The position numbers and the translations under genes are program-made. 64,000 nucleotides of DNA from Bordetella petrii (GTDB lineage: Bacteria > Pseudomonadota > Gammaproteobacteria > Burkholderiales > Burkholderiaceae_B): the NCBI RefSeq assembly GCF_000067205.1, contig NC_010170.1, forward strand, positions 1,240,001 through 1,304,000. The letters are read 5' to 3'. This document shows, piece by piece, positions 17,038 to 25,290 of the stretch (position 1 is its first letter; every line of letters begins with the position of its first letter). Below the pieces are notes generated by a model. That model was given only the letters and a program-made list of their open reading frames with translations, searched no databases and was not told the DNA's origin.

Positions 17038-17940
17038 CTATGTTAATCCACGGAACGTTTCCGCAAGAAAATCCACGAATGCTCGAACCCGTGCAGGTAA
17101 CAGGCGCGACGCCGTAAGAACATATAGGGATTGCGGATCGAGCTCCCACTCTGGAAGTACGGCGACAAGGCTGCCCGTACGCACCAATGCAGCTGCGTAG
17201 CTGCGACTGAGTTGGCCAATTCCTATTCCATGCATTACCAACTGCCGTATGACCGCTTGACTATTTATCATCAACAGCGGACTGGGATTCACATGAATAA
17301 CCTCTGGACCATTTCGCATTAACCATCCACCACCGGACTCCACTGGCGGGGGAAACAGGCAAGTGTGGCTGTTCAATTGCTCAGGTTTTGCTGGTACACG
17401 ATGACGCTCCAGATATTCTGGGGCAGAATAGAGATGGCGATGCACCGTACCAATTCGTCGAGCGATGAGTCGTGAGGCGCTCGGTGGATCCCCGATTAGA
17501 ATACTTACATCATAACGGCCGACCATAAGGTCCACTTCATCCGACGTCAGAAAGAATTCATAGGTTATTGAAGGATAGGCTGCTCGAAGTTCGTCGAAAT
17601 GTACGTCAGCAAGGTATGCGCCGAAATCGGCGGGCATGCTGACTCGCAATTGGCCCCCTGGGGTCGATGTTTCGCTATCCAATTCATCATTAACATGTCG
17701 AACTTGTTGAAGAATGTCGTCTATTTGCTGGTAGTATCTCGCTCCAACTTCCGTCAGGGTGGTCTTCCTCGTAGAGCGGTGAAACAACTTAACGTTGATA
17801 CCTTTTTCAAATTCAGAAATTCTTCTTGATAGTGTAGACACCGGGACACCAAGAGTCTCAGAGGCCTTGACGAATGTTCCCTCTCTAGCCACCTCCGCAA
17901 ACAAAGCCATATCGCGGAGTCTGTCTATGTCCCTGTTCAT
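17038..17940 (-). CDS. LysR family regulator of the efflux cassette
   Basis: 300 residues, full length. The winged helix-turn-helix is at residues 9-67 (MALFAEVAREGTFVKASETLGVPVSTLS..). The effector domain begins near GGQLRVSMPADFGAYLADVH. Base composition is visibly less GC-rich than in regions 1 and 3, as for the rest of the cassette between IS copies A and B, suggesting horizontal origin. It is downstream of and codirectional with the adaptor and outer-membrane efflux genes, 93 bp after the latter. LysR genes often accompany DUF1656-HlyD-FUSC aromatic-acid efflux operons. The inducer is unknown. Confidence 0.88.
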   Translation of the reverse strand: MNRDIDRLRDMALFAEVAREGTFVKASETLGVPVSTLSRRISEFEKGINVKLFHRSTRKTTLTEVGARYYQQIDDILQQVRHVNDELDSETSTPGGQLRVSMPADFGAYLADVHFDELRAAYPSITYEFFLTSDEVDLMVGRYDVSILIGDPPSASRLIARRIGTVHRHLYSAPEYLERHRVPAKPEQLNSHTCLFPPPVESGGGWLMRNGPEVIHVNPSPLLMINSQAVIRQLVMHGIGIGQLSRSYAAALVRTGSLVAVLPEWELDPQSLYVLTASRLLPARVRAFVDFLAETFRGLT

Positions 17941-18033
17941 TCCCGTCTCCTATACGCTGCGACACCAGCAGCCATATCTCTGAATCACCGGCAAATACTC
18001 TTTTCCGATCGCGGCACCTTACATACCGTGCAT

Positions 18034-19491
18034 TTATCTCAGACTCACGCCTTCGGCGACTGATGCAGCCTTCTCCCATCCTCCTCCCAGTGCCAAAAAT
18101 ATGCGAACTCGGTCGGTGGCCAATGCTGTGTCGGAAGTCGCAAGCGCACTTTCTGCAGTTGCCAATGTTCTCTCGACATCCAATGTTTCCAAGCTCGATA
18201 TCGTGCCGCCTATCGCCAGCTTTTTTTGCAGATTCAATGCCTCGCGATTGCGATCTCTCGCCTCTCGAAGTTGGCGATTTTCTTGCATATGCTGCGAGTA
18301 CATCGTGAGCGCACTTTCCGCTTCTCGTAGAGAAGCCAGCACTACACCGTCGAATTTCGCCAATGCGGCCCGCGCATCGGCTCCCGCTTGGTCAATGCGG
18401 GCATGGGCAACCTGACGATTTGGAAACGTCCACGAAATAAGTGGCCCAAGGCTGTAATTGAACGCGGAACCACTCAAAGGCTTGCCACCCGTTCGAAAGG
18501 TGGTACCAATGTCGGCACCCAGGGTAATCGTGGGATAGAGCGCTGCAGTTTCAACGCCGATGGAAGCAGTGGCTGCGGCCAACTCCCGCTCGGCCTGGCG
18601 GATGTCGGGCCGTCGGCGAATCAGCGCTGCGCCATCTCCAACAGGTAAGGCTTTGGTTATCGTGGGAATGATCGAGCATTGTGCCAATGCAGGATCGAAA
18701 TCGGTAGGTGCATGCCCCGTCAAGACGGCTAAACCGTAGAGCGCCGCACGACGGGCCCCTGATAATGAAGGCACGGCGGACGATAGCTGCGCGAGCAGTG
18801 CCTGCGAACGTACTTGGTCAATCGGAGCATAGATCCCGGCCCTTACCCCTTTTGCTGTCAGGGCCAGGCTTTGTCTTTGCAGTTCGACAGACTGCCGTGC
18901 GACAACAAGACGCGCTCCTGCCGCACAGGCATCCGTGTAGGCTCCCGCGACATTGGCTGCAACTGTTATCTGGGCTAAGTCATATGCCGCAATTTGGGCC
19001 TCTTCGCTGGCGGTAGCAGCTTCGACGGAGCGTCTGATACGCCCAACAACGTCAATTTCGTACGACACGCCCAAACCTGCATCGACCAAGCCGTGTGAAC
19101 CGTCGGCGGCTCCGATGCCTAGCGTGGAGCTCTGTGCCAGGGAAACGCTCGTCTGGGCGTTGGGTTGTACACCATAAGCGGCACGAACCTCCTGCACTAC
19201 CGCCCGAGCATGTTCCAAATTTGCTGCGGCGACGCGTAAGTCGGCATTAGCGCGCAGCGCTTCGCCAATCAGTGCGTTTAACCGGGAATCCGAGTACAGT
19301 TCCCACCATCGAGCCGGCAGTGGGCTCGATGAAAGTCCTGCTGTGCCCGACGCCTCAAACTCATTATCAGCTTGTAGCGATAAGCCGGCGGGCAATGCGG
19401 GGGTCATATAGTCTGGTCCCACCGATGCGCACGCGCAGAGCAATCCGCTCGCTGCCAACAAGACTGCCCATCGAGATTGACCGGCGCGCAT
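18034..19491 (-). CDS. NodT/OprM family outer-membrane efflux lipoprotein
   Basis: 485 residues from the ATG at 19491, 1 nt after the adaptor's stop codon. A lipoprotein signal peptide ends in GLLCACASVGPDY with the lipid Cys at residue 21. Two repeated TolC-type units follow: RWWELYSDSRLNALIGEALRANADLRVAAANL starts the first, and LIRRRPDIRQAERELAAATASIGVETAALYPTITL the second. It makes the outer-membrane duct of a tripartite pump together with the HlyD-type adaptor. The inner-membrane partner is missing because IS copy B truncates the upstream end of the operon, so it may be unpaired or may use another pump. Confidence 0.92.
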   Translation of the reverse strand: MRAGQSRWAVLLAASGLLCACASVGPDYMTPALPAGLSLQADNEFEASGTAGLSSSPLPARWWELYSDSRLNALIGEALRANADLRVAAANLEHARAVVQEVRAAYGVQPNAQTSVSLAQSSTLGIGAADGSHGLVDAGLGVSYEIDVVGRIRRSVEAATASEEAQIAAYDLAQITVAANVAGAYTDACAAGARLVVARQSVELQRQSLALTAKGVRAGIYAPIDQVRSQALLAQLSSAVPSLSGARRAALYGLAVLTGHAPTDFDPALAQCSIIPTITKALPVGDGAALIRRRPDIRQAERELAAATASIGVETAALYPTITLGADIGTTFRTGGKPLSGSAFNYSLGPLISWTFPNRQVAHARIDQAGADARAALAKFDGVVLASLREAESALTMYSQHMQENRQLREARDRNREALNLQKKLAIGGTISSLETLDVERTLATAESALATSDTALATDRVRIFLALGGGWEKAASVAEGVSLR

Positions 19492-19492
19492 A

Positions 19493-20398
19493 TCAGTGCC
19501 GCTCCGCAGTGGGTAGAAAAGGAACGCTATCATCTACGACGACTGTTGCGGTTCGACCAGCAATCAGTGTCGCGCCTTTAGGCACCTCGTCAATGGCAAT
19601 CCGCACTGGAATTCGCTGAGCTAGCCGTACCCAACTGAAGGTAGGGTTGACGTTTGCCAATAGCGTTCCCGTCGAAGTGACGCGCTCTCTATCCTCGATA
19701 CCTGCCGCAAACCCCTCTACATGCCCTTTGAGAGACCGACTTTCTCCCATAAGATGAATAGTCGCGGGCATGCCTACTCCCATGCGCGACAGTTTCGTTT
19801 CCTCAAAGTAACCTGCGACGTAAAAACTGTCTTGATCGACGAGCGCCATGACGGGCTGTCCAGCTATAGCGTAAGCGCCAGGTAGCAACGAAAAGTTCGT
19901 GATAATGCCGTTTACTGGCGATCGGACTTCCGCGCGCTCCAAATTAATACGGGCGCGGTCCAAGCTGGCAATCGCTTGTTCATACTGCGCTCTAGCGGTT
20001 TCGGCTGCGGTTCGCCGGACATCTAATTCCTGGGGGGCCACGACGTCAGCCAGTCCGCGATACCTCTTATCCTCCCGCTCCGCTGCGGCTAACTGCGCCT
20101 TAGCTGTTGCCACGGACGCTTTAGCCTCGGCCAAATCATTGGCAAGTCGAACGCGGTCAATGACGAATAGGACGTCTCCGTGCTTGACTACCTGATTGTC
20201 ACGCACGCGGACTTCATCGACTCGTCCGGATACATCCGCCGCTAGCGCTACGACGTCAGCCCGCACCTTTCCGTCTCGAGTCTGAGGGGAATAGGTATAG
20301 TACGCATATAGGTGCCATAACGTGAAGGCGCCAAGTACAGCCAACGCCAAAGTAAGCGCAATCTTCAGCACTCTTGAGGATTGTTCCCAAGGAATCAT
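19493..20398 (-). CDS. HlyD/EmrA-family efflux periplasmic adaptor (AaeA-like)
   Basis: 301 residues. A single N-terminal membrane anchor (ALTLALAVLGAFTLWHLYAYY, residues 11-31) is followed by the lipoyl half-motif (VRADVVALAADVSGRVDEVRVRDNQVVKHGDVLF), a short coiled-coil hairpin, and a beta-barrel part (RSPVNGIITNFSLLPGAYAIAG..VALVDQDSFYVAGYFEE). This architecture, with a DUF1656 gene upstream, is typical of aromatic or hydroxycinnamic-acid and fusaric-acid efflux systems. It bridges an inner-membrane pump to the outer-membrane lipoprotein encoded 1 nt downstream. The ATG at 20398 overlaps the DUF1656 stop region. Confidence 0.9.
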   Translation of the reverse strand: MIPWEQSSRVLKIALTLALAVLGAFTLWHLYAYYTYSPQTRDGKVRADVVALAADVSGRVDEVRVRDNQVVKHGDVLFVIDRVRLANDLAEAKASVATAKAQLAAAEREDKRYRGLADVVAPQELDVRRTAAETARAQYEQAIASLDRARINLERAEVRSPVNGIITNFSLLPGAYAIAGQPVMALVDQDSFYVAGYFEETKLSRMGVGMPATIHLMGESRSLKGHVEGFAAGIEDRERVTSTGTLLANVNPTFSWVRLAQRIPVRIAIDEVPKGATLIAGRTATVVVDDSVPFLPTAERH

Positions 20399-20399
20399 T

Positions 20400-20559
20400 T
20401 CAGAAATTCTGCCTAGTGATGGAGTTCAGCAGTATGAAAACCACGCCGATCAGGATAAAGAATAGTGATGTGTCAAACAGAGGCCGGCTCCAGATGTGCC
20501 GATAAACACCCATTAGCTCCAATAAGCGAGAAATCACTACACGAGCAATCAGTGCAATG
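20400..20559 (-). pseudogene. DUF1656 inner-membrane protein, 5' end removed by IS copy B
   Basis: Too short for usual gene callers. Reading the minus strand up to the TGA at 20402-20400 gives a C-terminal piece of about 53 residues (...VVISRLLELMGVYRHIWSRP, then LFDTSLFFILIGVVFILLN). This matches the DUF1656 pattern of two short membrane helices around a Y-R-x-W-x-x-x-L-F-D segment. These genes normally sit between a FUSC/AaeB-type pump gene and the HlyD adaptor. Its 5' end and the pump gene are replaced by IS copy B at 20560. Confidence 0.75.
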
Positions 20560-20634
20560 CCCCCGCTGTCAGAATAGTTGGAACCTCAGTTGCTGTTAGA
20601 GTCCCAAACCATTGGGGGCAAAGAGAAGGTTCCG

Positions 20635-21126
20635 ATGAAGTATTCCGCAGAACGCCGGGAAGCCATCCTGAAGAAGTTACTGGCCCCGCACAACCGCACG
20701 GTCTCCGACCTGGCACGCGAAGAAGGCATTTCCGAGGCCACGATCTATAACTGGCGCAAACAGGCCCGCGGCCAGGGCCGTTTGTTGCCAGACCAGGCGT
20801 CGGACAGCGAGGGCTGGAGCTCGCAGGACAAGTTCAACGCCGTGCTGGAAAGCGCTGCGCTGTCCGAAGTGGAGCTGGCCGAGTACTGCCGGCGCCGGGG
20901 ACTGTATGCCGAGCAGTTGCGCCGCTGGCGAACGAGTTGCGAGCAGGCCAACGCGCAGAGCCAGAGCGCCGCCCGGCAGGAGGCCGACGCGCTCAAGGCT
21001 GAACGTCGCCGCACGCGCGATTTGGAGCGCGAGCTGCGCCGCAAGAACGCCGCGCTGGCTGAGACGGCAGCATTGCTGACCTTGCGAAAAAAAGCCCGGG
21101 CGATCTGGGGGGACGAGGAAGAATGA
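20635..21126 (+). CDS. IS3-family transposase OrfA, copy B
   Basis: 163 residues from the ATG at 20635, identical in translation to the OrfA of copies A and C: helix-turn-helix near residues 21-42, C-terminal coiled coil, and the A7 slippery run at 21087-21093. The stop overlaps the orfB ATG as ATGA. Since the partner orfB is truncated in this copy, it could only act with OrfB supplied by the other copies. Confidence 0.9.
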   Translation: MKYSAERREAILKKLLAPHNRTVSDLAREEGISEATIYNWRKQARGQGRLLPDQASDSEGWSSQDKFNAVLESAALSEVELAEYCRRRGLYAEQLRRWRTSCEQANAQSQSAARQEADALKAERRRTRDLERELRRKNAALAETAALLTLRKKARAIWGDEEE

Positions 21127-22012
21127 CCAATGCCCAGGATCGCCGTCAAGCTGTAGCGTTGGTCGATGAGGCTCGCCAGGCCGGTGCACGCTTGCAGAGC
21201 GCATGCATCGAACTCGGTATCGGCTTGAACACTTATCGTCGCTGGGCGACGGGCGATGAGGACAGACGCCCGCACGCCATACATGCCACGCCATCGCATG
21301 CACTGACAGACGCCGAGCGCCAGGCCGTGCTGCAGGCCTGCCACCGTCCCGAGTTCGCCAGCCTGCCGCCGGCGCAGATCGTGGTACGGCTGCTCGATGA
21401 AGAGGGCCGGTACCTGGCGTCGGAGTCGACCTTCTATCGCGTGCTGCGCCAAGCCGATGAGCAGCACCGCCGTGGCCGGGCGCGCGCGCCACGTCACGCT
21501 GGAGCACCACGGCGCCACTGTGCCGACGCACCCAACCAGCTCTGGAGCTGGGACGTCACGTACCTGCATACGCGTATCCGCGGCCGGTTCTATTACCTGT
21601 ATCTGATCCTGGACATCTACAGCCGGAAAATCGTCGGGGCCGAGGTGTTTGAATCGGAGAACATGGCCAACAGTGCCACCATCATCCAGCGCGCCGTGCT
21701 GCGCGAGCAGTGTCAGCACCGACCCCTGGTATTGCATGCCGATAATGGTAGCGCCATGAAAGGCTCGACCTTGCAGGTCACGCTCGAGAAGCTGGGCATT
21801 ACCGCCTCGCACAGCCGACCCCAGGTATCCAACGACAACGCGTATTCCGAGGCCCTGTTCCGCACCTGCAAGTACCGGCCCGGTTACCCGATCGACGGCT
21901 TTGCAAGCGTGCAGGCCGCACGCCTGTGGGTGCATCAGTTCATCCACTGGTACAACCATGAGCATCGCCACAGCGCCATTCGCTACTTGGCTCCGGCGCA
22001 GCGTCATGCGGG
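21123..22012 (+). pseudogene. IS3-family transposase OrfB, copy B, C-terminus replaced
   Basis: Identical to the intact OrfB for about 297 residues, including all three DDE residues (WDVTYL, HADNGS, YSEALF). It is then cut near RHAG by the left end of copy C, and the frame closes at 22052 after a few foreign residues. About 57 C-terminal residues are lost. Activity is doubtful but cannot be excluded, because the catalytic core is intact. Confidence 0.85.
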
Positions 22013-22087
22013 CCCCCGCTGTCAGAATAGTTGGAACCTCAGTTGCTGTTAGAGTCCCAAACCATTGGGGGCAAAGAGAAGGTTCCG

Positions 22088-22579
22088 ATGAAGTATTCCG
22101 CAGAACGCCGGGAAGCCATCCTGAAGAAGTTACTGGCCCCGCACAACCGCACGGTCTCCGACCTGGCACGCGAAGAAGGCATTTCCGAGGCCACGATCTA
22201 TAACTGGCGCAAACAGGCCCGCGGCCAGGGCCGTTTGTTGCCAGACCAGGCGTCGGACAGCGAGGGCTGGAGCTCGCAGGACAAGTTCAACGCCGTGCTG
22301 GAAAGCGCTGCGCTGTCCGAAGTGGAGCTGGCCGAGTACTGCCGGCGCCGGGGACTGTATGCCGAGCAGTTGCGCCGCTGGCGAACGAGTTGCGAGCAGG
22401 CCAACGCGCAGAGCCAGAGCGCCGCCCGGCAGGAGGCCGACGCGCTCAAGGCTGAACGTCGCCGCACGCGCGATTTGGAGCGCGAGCTGCGCCGCAAGAA
22501 CGCCGCGCTGGCTGAGACGGCAGCATTGCTGACCTTGCGAAAAAAAGCCCGGGCGATCTGGGGGGACGAGGAAGAATGA
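22088..22579 (+). CDS. IS3-family transposase OrfA, copy C
   Basis: 163 residues from the ATG at 22088, identical in translation to copies A and B. The helix-turn-helix binds the inverted repeats; the C-terminal coiled coil mediates multimerisation. The A7 run at 22540-22546 lies in the cgA AAA AAA g context. The -1 frame stays open from there to the orfB ATG, so a frameshifted OrfAB transposase is possible. The ATGA overlap gives a second route to OrfB by re-initiation. Confidence 0.92.
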   Translation: MKYSAERREAILKKLLAPHNRTVSDLAREEGISEATIYNWRKQARGQGRLLPDQASDSEGWSSQDKFNAVLESAALSEVELAEYCRRRGLYAEQLRRWRTSCEQANAQSQSAARQEADALKAERRRTRDLERELRRKNAALAETAALLTLRKKARAIWGDEEE

Positions 22580-23640
22580 CCAATGCCCAGGATCGCCGTC
22601 AAGCTGTAGCGTTGGTCGATGAGGCTCGCCAGGCCGGTGCACGCTTGCAGAGCGCATGCATCGAACTCGGTATCGGCTTGAACACTTATCGTCGCTGGGC
22701 GACGGGCGATGAGGACAGACGCCCGCACGCCATACATGCCACGCCATCGCATGCACTGACAGACGCCGAGCGCCAGGCCGTGCTGCAGGCCTGCCACCGT
22801 CCCGAGTTCGCCAGCCTGCCGCCGGCGCAGATCGTGGTACGGCTGCTCGATGAAGAGGGCCGGTACCTGGCGTCGGAGTCGACCTTCTATCGCGTGCTGC
22901 GCCAAGCCGATGAGCAGCACCGCCGTGGCCGGGCGCGCGCGCCACGTCACGCTGGAGCACCACGGCGCCACTGTGCCGACGCACCCAACCAGCTCTGGAG
23001 CTGGGACGTCACGTACCTGCATACGCGTATCCGCGGCCGGTTCTATTACCTGTATCTGATCCTGGACATCTACAGCCGGAAAATCGTCGGGGCCGAGGTG
23101 TTTGAATCGGAGAACATGGCCAACAGTGCCACCATCATCCAGCGCGCCGTGCTGCGCGAGCAGTGTCAGCACCGACCCCTGGTATTGCATGCCGATAATG
23201 GTAGCGCCATGAAAGGCTCGACCTTGCAGGTCACGCTCGAGAAGCTGGGCATTACCGCCTCGCACAGCCGACCCCAGGTATCCAACGACAACGCGTATTC
23301 CGAGGCCCTGTTCCGCACCTGCAAGTACCGGCCCGGTTACCCGATCGACGGCTTTGCAAGCGTGCAGGCCGCACGCCTGTGGGTGCATCAGTTCATCCAC
23401 TGGTACAACCATGAGCATCGCCACAGCGCCATTCGCTACTTGGCTCCGGCGCAGCGTCATGCGGGCCTGGATGCCCCCATTCTGCAAGCCCGACAGCGCC
23501 TGTACCAACAAGCCAGGCAACGCCACCCAGCACGATGGTCGGGAAAACTACGCAACTGGCAGCCCATCGGCAGCGTCTGGCTCAACCCCGAGCCGGATCA
23601 ACATGAGCAAGACACCGATCCAGTATTAGAGGCCGCATGA
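22576..23640 (+). CDS. IS3-family transposase OrfB (DDE integrase), copy C
   Basis: 354 residues, intact and identical in translation to copy A. It has the DDE catalytic core (Asp in WDVTYL, Asp in HADNGSAMKG, Glu in NAYSEALF) with the usual D-D-35-E spacing. The C-terminal tail (...QPIGSVWLNPEPDQHEQD) reaches almost into the right inverted repeat. With its orfA it forms a complete, probably active transposition unit, the likely trans-acting source for the damaged copy B. Confidence 0.92.
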   Translation: MTNAQDRRQAVALVDEARQAGARLQSACIELGIGLNTYRRWATGDEDRRPHAIHATPSHALTDAERQAVLQACHRPEFASLPPAQIVVRLLDEEGRYLASESTFYRVLRQADEQHRRGRARAPRHAGAPRRHCADAPNQLWSWDVTYLHTRIRGRFYYLYLILDIYSRKIVGAEVFESENMANSATIIQRAVLREQCQHRPLVLHADNGSAMKGSTLQVTLEKLGITASHSRPQVSNDNAYSEALFRTCKYRPGYPIDGFASVQAARLWVHQFIHWYNHEHRHSAIRYLAPAQRHAGLDAPILQARQRLYQQARQRHPARWSGKLRNWQPIGSVWLNPEPDQHEQDTDPVLEAA

Positions 23641-23670
23641 ATCAGGTTCCAACTGCCTTGACAGACGCCG

Positions 23671-23890
23671 GCTGCGTCCTTGCGATTGCTGAAGGACGTC
23701 ATTTCGCGCGCCGCAGATCTTTTGCATATTGAGCAATCGCCGTGCGCAGCACCCGGACCCGCGCCGGTCAGCTGCTTCCCGAGCCCGTTCCTCGAATATT
23801 TACCGCATTGGCGCAAGCACCCGATGGCGTGCGGTGGCTAGTGGCGTTCATAGTCAGTTGCGAAGCGTCCGCTCGGTTGGAATTGCGCTG
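23671..23890 (+). pseudogene. Decayed LysR N-terminal fragment
   Basis: No open frame spans it, but three frames together spell a LysR DNA-binding domain. CVLAIAEGRHFAR (from 23673) continues in another frame as SRAADLLHIEQSP, then RSTRTRAGQLLPEPVPRIFTAL (from 23742), then AVASGVHSQLRS. This is the order expected for a helix-turn-helix, wing and linker, with the first ~12 codons removed by IS copy C, a short internal deletion and at least two frameshifts. It is not obviously the missing 3' half of the LysR at 13396, since it is an N-terminus. From here to 24000 I see nothing else. Confidence 0.6.
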
Positions 23891-24000
23891 CTACTTTTTT
23901 ACTTTTTTTGGCGGTATGTCCTCAAGGGGAACCAGAATCGAGGCTCGTTTATCTCAAGTTCTGTTGTCATGGCAGCAAGTACCGAAAGTCCTGCCCTGAG

Positions 24001-24040
24001 TGTCTCTGGCGAGAGCAGCGCCGTGTCTGCCACATCAACA
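24001..24040 (+). promoter_or_regulatory. Tandem activator-site candidates (UAS) for the sigma-54 promoter at 24112
   Basis: Two 17-bp sites, TGTCTCTGGCGAGAGCA (24001-24017) and TGTCTGCCACATCAACA (24024-24040), start 23 bp apart. Both fit the TGTCTn-N5-nnnnCA pattern seen before the other sigma-54 promoters of this window. They lie 72-110 bp upstream of the -24 element, a normal distance for an enhancer-binding protein. Confidence 0.55.
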
Positions 24041-24111
24041 CTGCGTTTCCTTGCGCCGCGGCTTGAGGTGCCCTTTGGGCGGCATAATAGAAAAATTCCA
24101 CGGCATAAAGA

Positions 24112-24127
24112 TGGCATGAATATTGCT
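24112..24127 (+). promoter_or_regulatory. Sigma-54 promoter for the Bug receptor gene
   Basis: TGGCATGAATATTGCT matches the -24/-12 consensus TGGCACGNNNNTTGCW at all but one defined position, with GG and GC correctly spaced. The receptor gene starts 51 bp downstream. Confidence 0.75.
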
Positions 24128-24177
24128 TAATCTTCGTTGCGGTATCGCGATGTGCGATAGAAAGAACGGAGACAACA

Positions 24178-25152
24178 ATGAGAATAGCTGGATTCTCGGC
24201 TGCGATGGCGGTCGTCTGCGCGGTCGGCATGTCGTCCGCGAGTTTTGCGGACAGCTTTCCGAACAAACCCATCAGGTTGATCGTGCCTTATACGGCAGGG
24301 GGCCAGACCGACATTCTGGGCCGTGCTTTGGGAAAAGAATTGTCGGCGGCGCTGGGGCAGCCAGTCGTGATCGAGAATCATACCGGTGCGGGAGGAAACA
24401 TCGGCATGGACATGGTGGTTAAGGCCACCCCTGACGGCTATACGCTTGGACTTGGAACGAATGGTCCACTGGCGGGCAACGCTACCCTGTACAAAGACCT
24501 GCCTTACAACCCCGCGAAAGATTTCTCGCCGGTGACCCGTATTGCATTGGTCCCAAATGTGCTGGTTGTTCATCCATCGCTGCCGGTACGCAACGTGAAC
24601 GAGCTCATCGCGCTCTTGAAGGAGAATCCCCAAAAGTACTCCTATGCGTCCGGCGGCAGCGGCACGACGCAGCATCTCGGCGCCGAGCTGTTCAAGCTCA
24701 TGACGGACGCGAGCATGGCACATGTTCCATATCGCGGAGAAGGCGCCGCCATGAGCGATGTGCTGGCGGGACGGGTTCCGATTTTCTTTGTCGGCCCGGT
24801 CGTCGGCGTGCCGTATGTAGAAGCGGGAAAATTGCGGGCTTTAGCGGTCACTTCGAAAGAGCGGAGTCCCGCGCTGCCGGATGTGCCCACGATGATCGAA
24901 GCAGGCGTTCCGGATTATGTGCTGACCGCCTGGTATGGCTTGGTCGCGCCTGTCGGCACGCCGGACGCGGTCATCAAGAAACTCAATCTGGCCAGCGTAA
25001 AAGCCCTGAACTCCTCCGCGATACAGGAACGGCTGGCGGCTTTGGGTGGTACGCCGGCGCCTGGGACGTCGCAGGAATTCGGCGATTTCATCCGTTCGGA
25101 GATTCTCCGCTGGGCGGATCTCATCCAGCGTACGGATGCCAGATCCGACTAG
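24178..25152 (+). CDS. Bug-type tripartite tricarboxylate transporter receptor (TctC family)
   Basis: 324 residues. The signal peptide ends near SSASFAD; the mature start SFPNKPIRLIVPYTAGGQTDILGR and the ligand loops VENHTGAGGNIGMDMVVKATPDGYT-like (here VIENHTGAGGNIG) and VPYRGEGAAMSDVLAG are standard Bug features. It is the first gene after a sigma-54 promoter and is followed, 138 bp on, by an acyl-CoA ligase and then an acyl-CoA dehydrogenase, so it probably captures the carboxylic acid that this cluster degrades. There is no TctAB partner in the window. A GC-rich repeat (GCCCG/CGGGC) in the spacer after the gene may partly terminate transcription. Confidence 0.9.
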   Translation: MRIAGFSAAMAVVCAVGMSSASFADSFPNKPIRLIVPYTAGGQTDILGRALGKELSAALGQPVVIENHTGAGGNIGMDMVVKATPDGYTLGLGTNGPLAGNATLYKDLPYNPAKDFSPVTRIALVPNVLVVHPSLPVRNVNELIALLKENPQKYSYASGGSGTTQHLGAELFKLMTDASMAHVPYRGEGAAMSDVLAGRVPIFFVGPVVGVPYVEAGKLRALAVTSKERSPALPDVPTMIEAGVPDYVLTAWYGLVAPVGTPDAVIKKLNLASVKALNSSAIQERLAALGGTPAPGTSQEFGDFIRSEILRWADLIQRTDARSD

Positions 25153-25290
25153 CGTGTCGAATAAGCGGACAACGCCCGCGGCGCCGGGCGCAGGCATTGC
25201 CGCGCTTTACCGATCACGGCAGGCGAACCGGGACATGACCGGAAGCGGCCCGACAGCTCACATATTCTTTCGTTCAATTAAAGGCTTTCA

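Larger units (their letters stand above)
20560..22012 (+). mobile_element. IS3-family insertion sequence, copy B (3'-truncated)
   Basis: Same element as copies A and C. It begins CCCCCGCTGTCAGAATAG at 20560 and is collinear with copy C (offset 1453 bp) until GCGTCATGCGGGCC, where copy C starts. About 205 bp including the right inverted repeat are missing. The C-rich junction makes the exact break ambiguous by a few bases. It lies in inverted orientation to copy A across the efflux cassette. Confidence 0.88.
22013..23670 (+). mobile_element. IS3-family insertion sequence, copy C (1658 bp, intact)
   Basis: Complete copy from CCCCCGCTGTCAG at 22013 to CTGCCTTGACAGACGCCG ending at 23670, the same 1658-bp length as copy A. 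It directly abuts the truncated copy B head to tail. The right flank is a decayed LysR fragment, not the missing end of copy B, so a deletion or recombination followed insertion. Confidence 0.88.

Noticed and set aside
23729..24130. A 133-residue plus-strand ORF
   Set aside because: Part of it is the frame-shifted LysR remnant and the rest runs into the sigma-54 enhancer and promoter region; no coherent protein.
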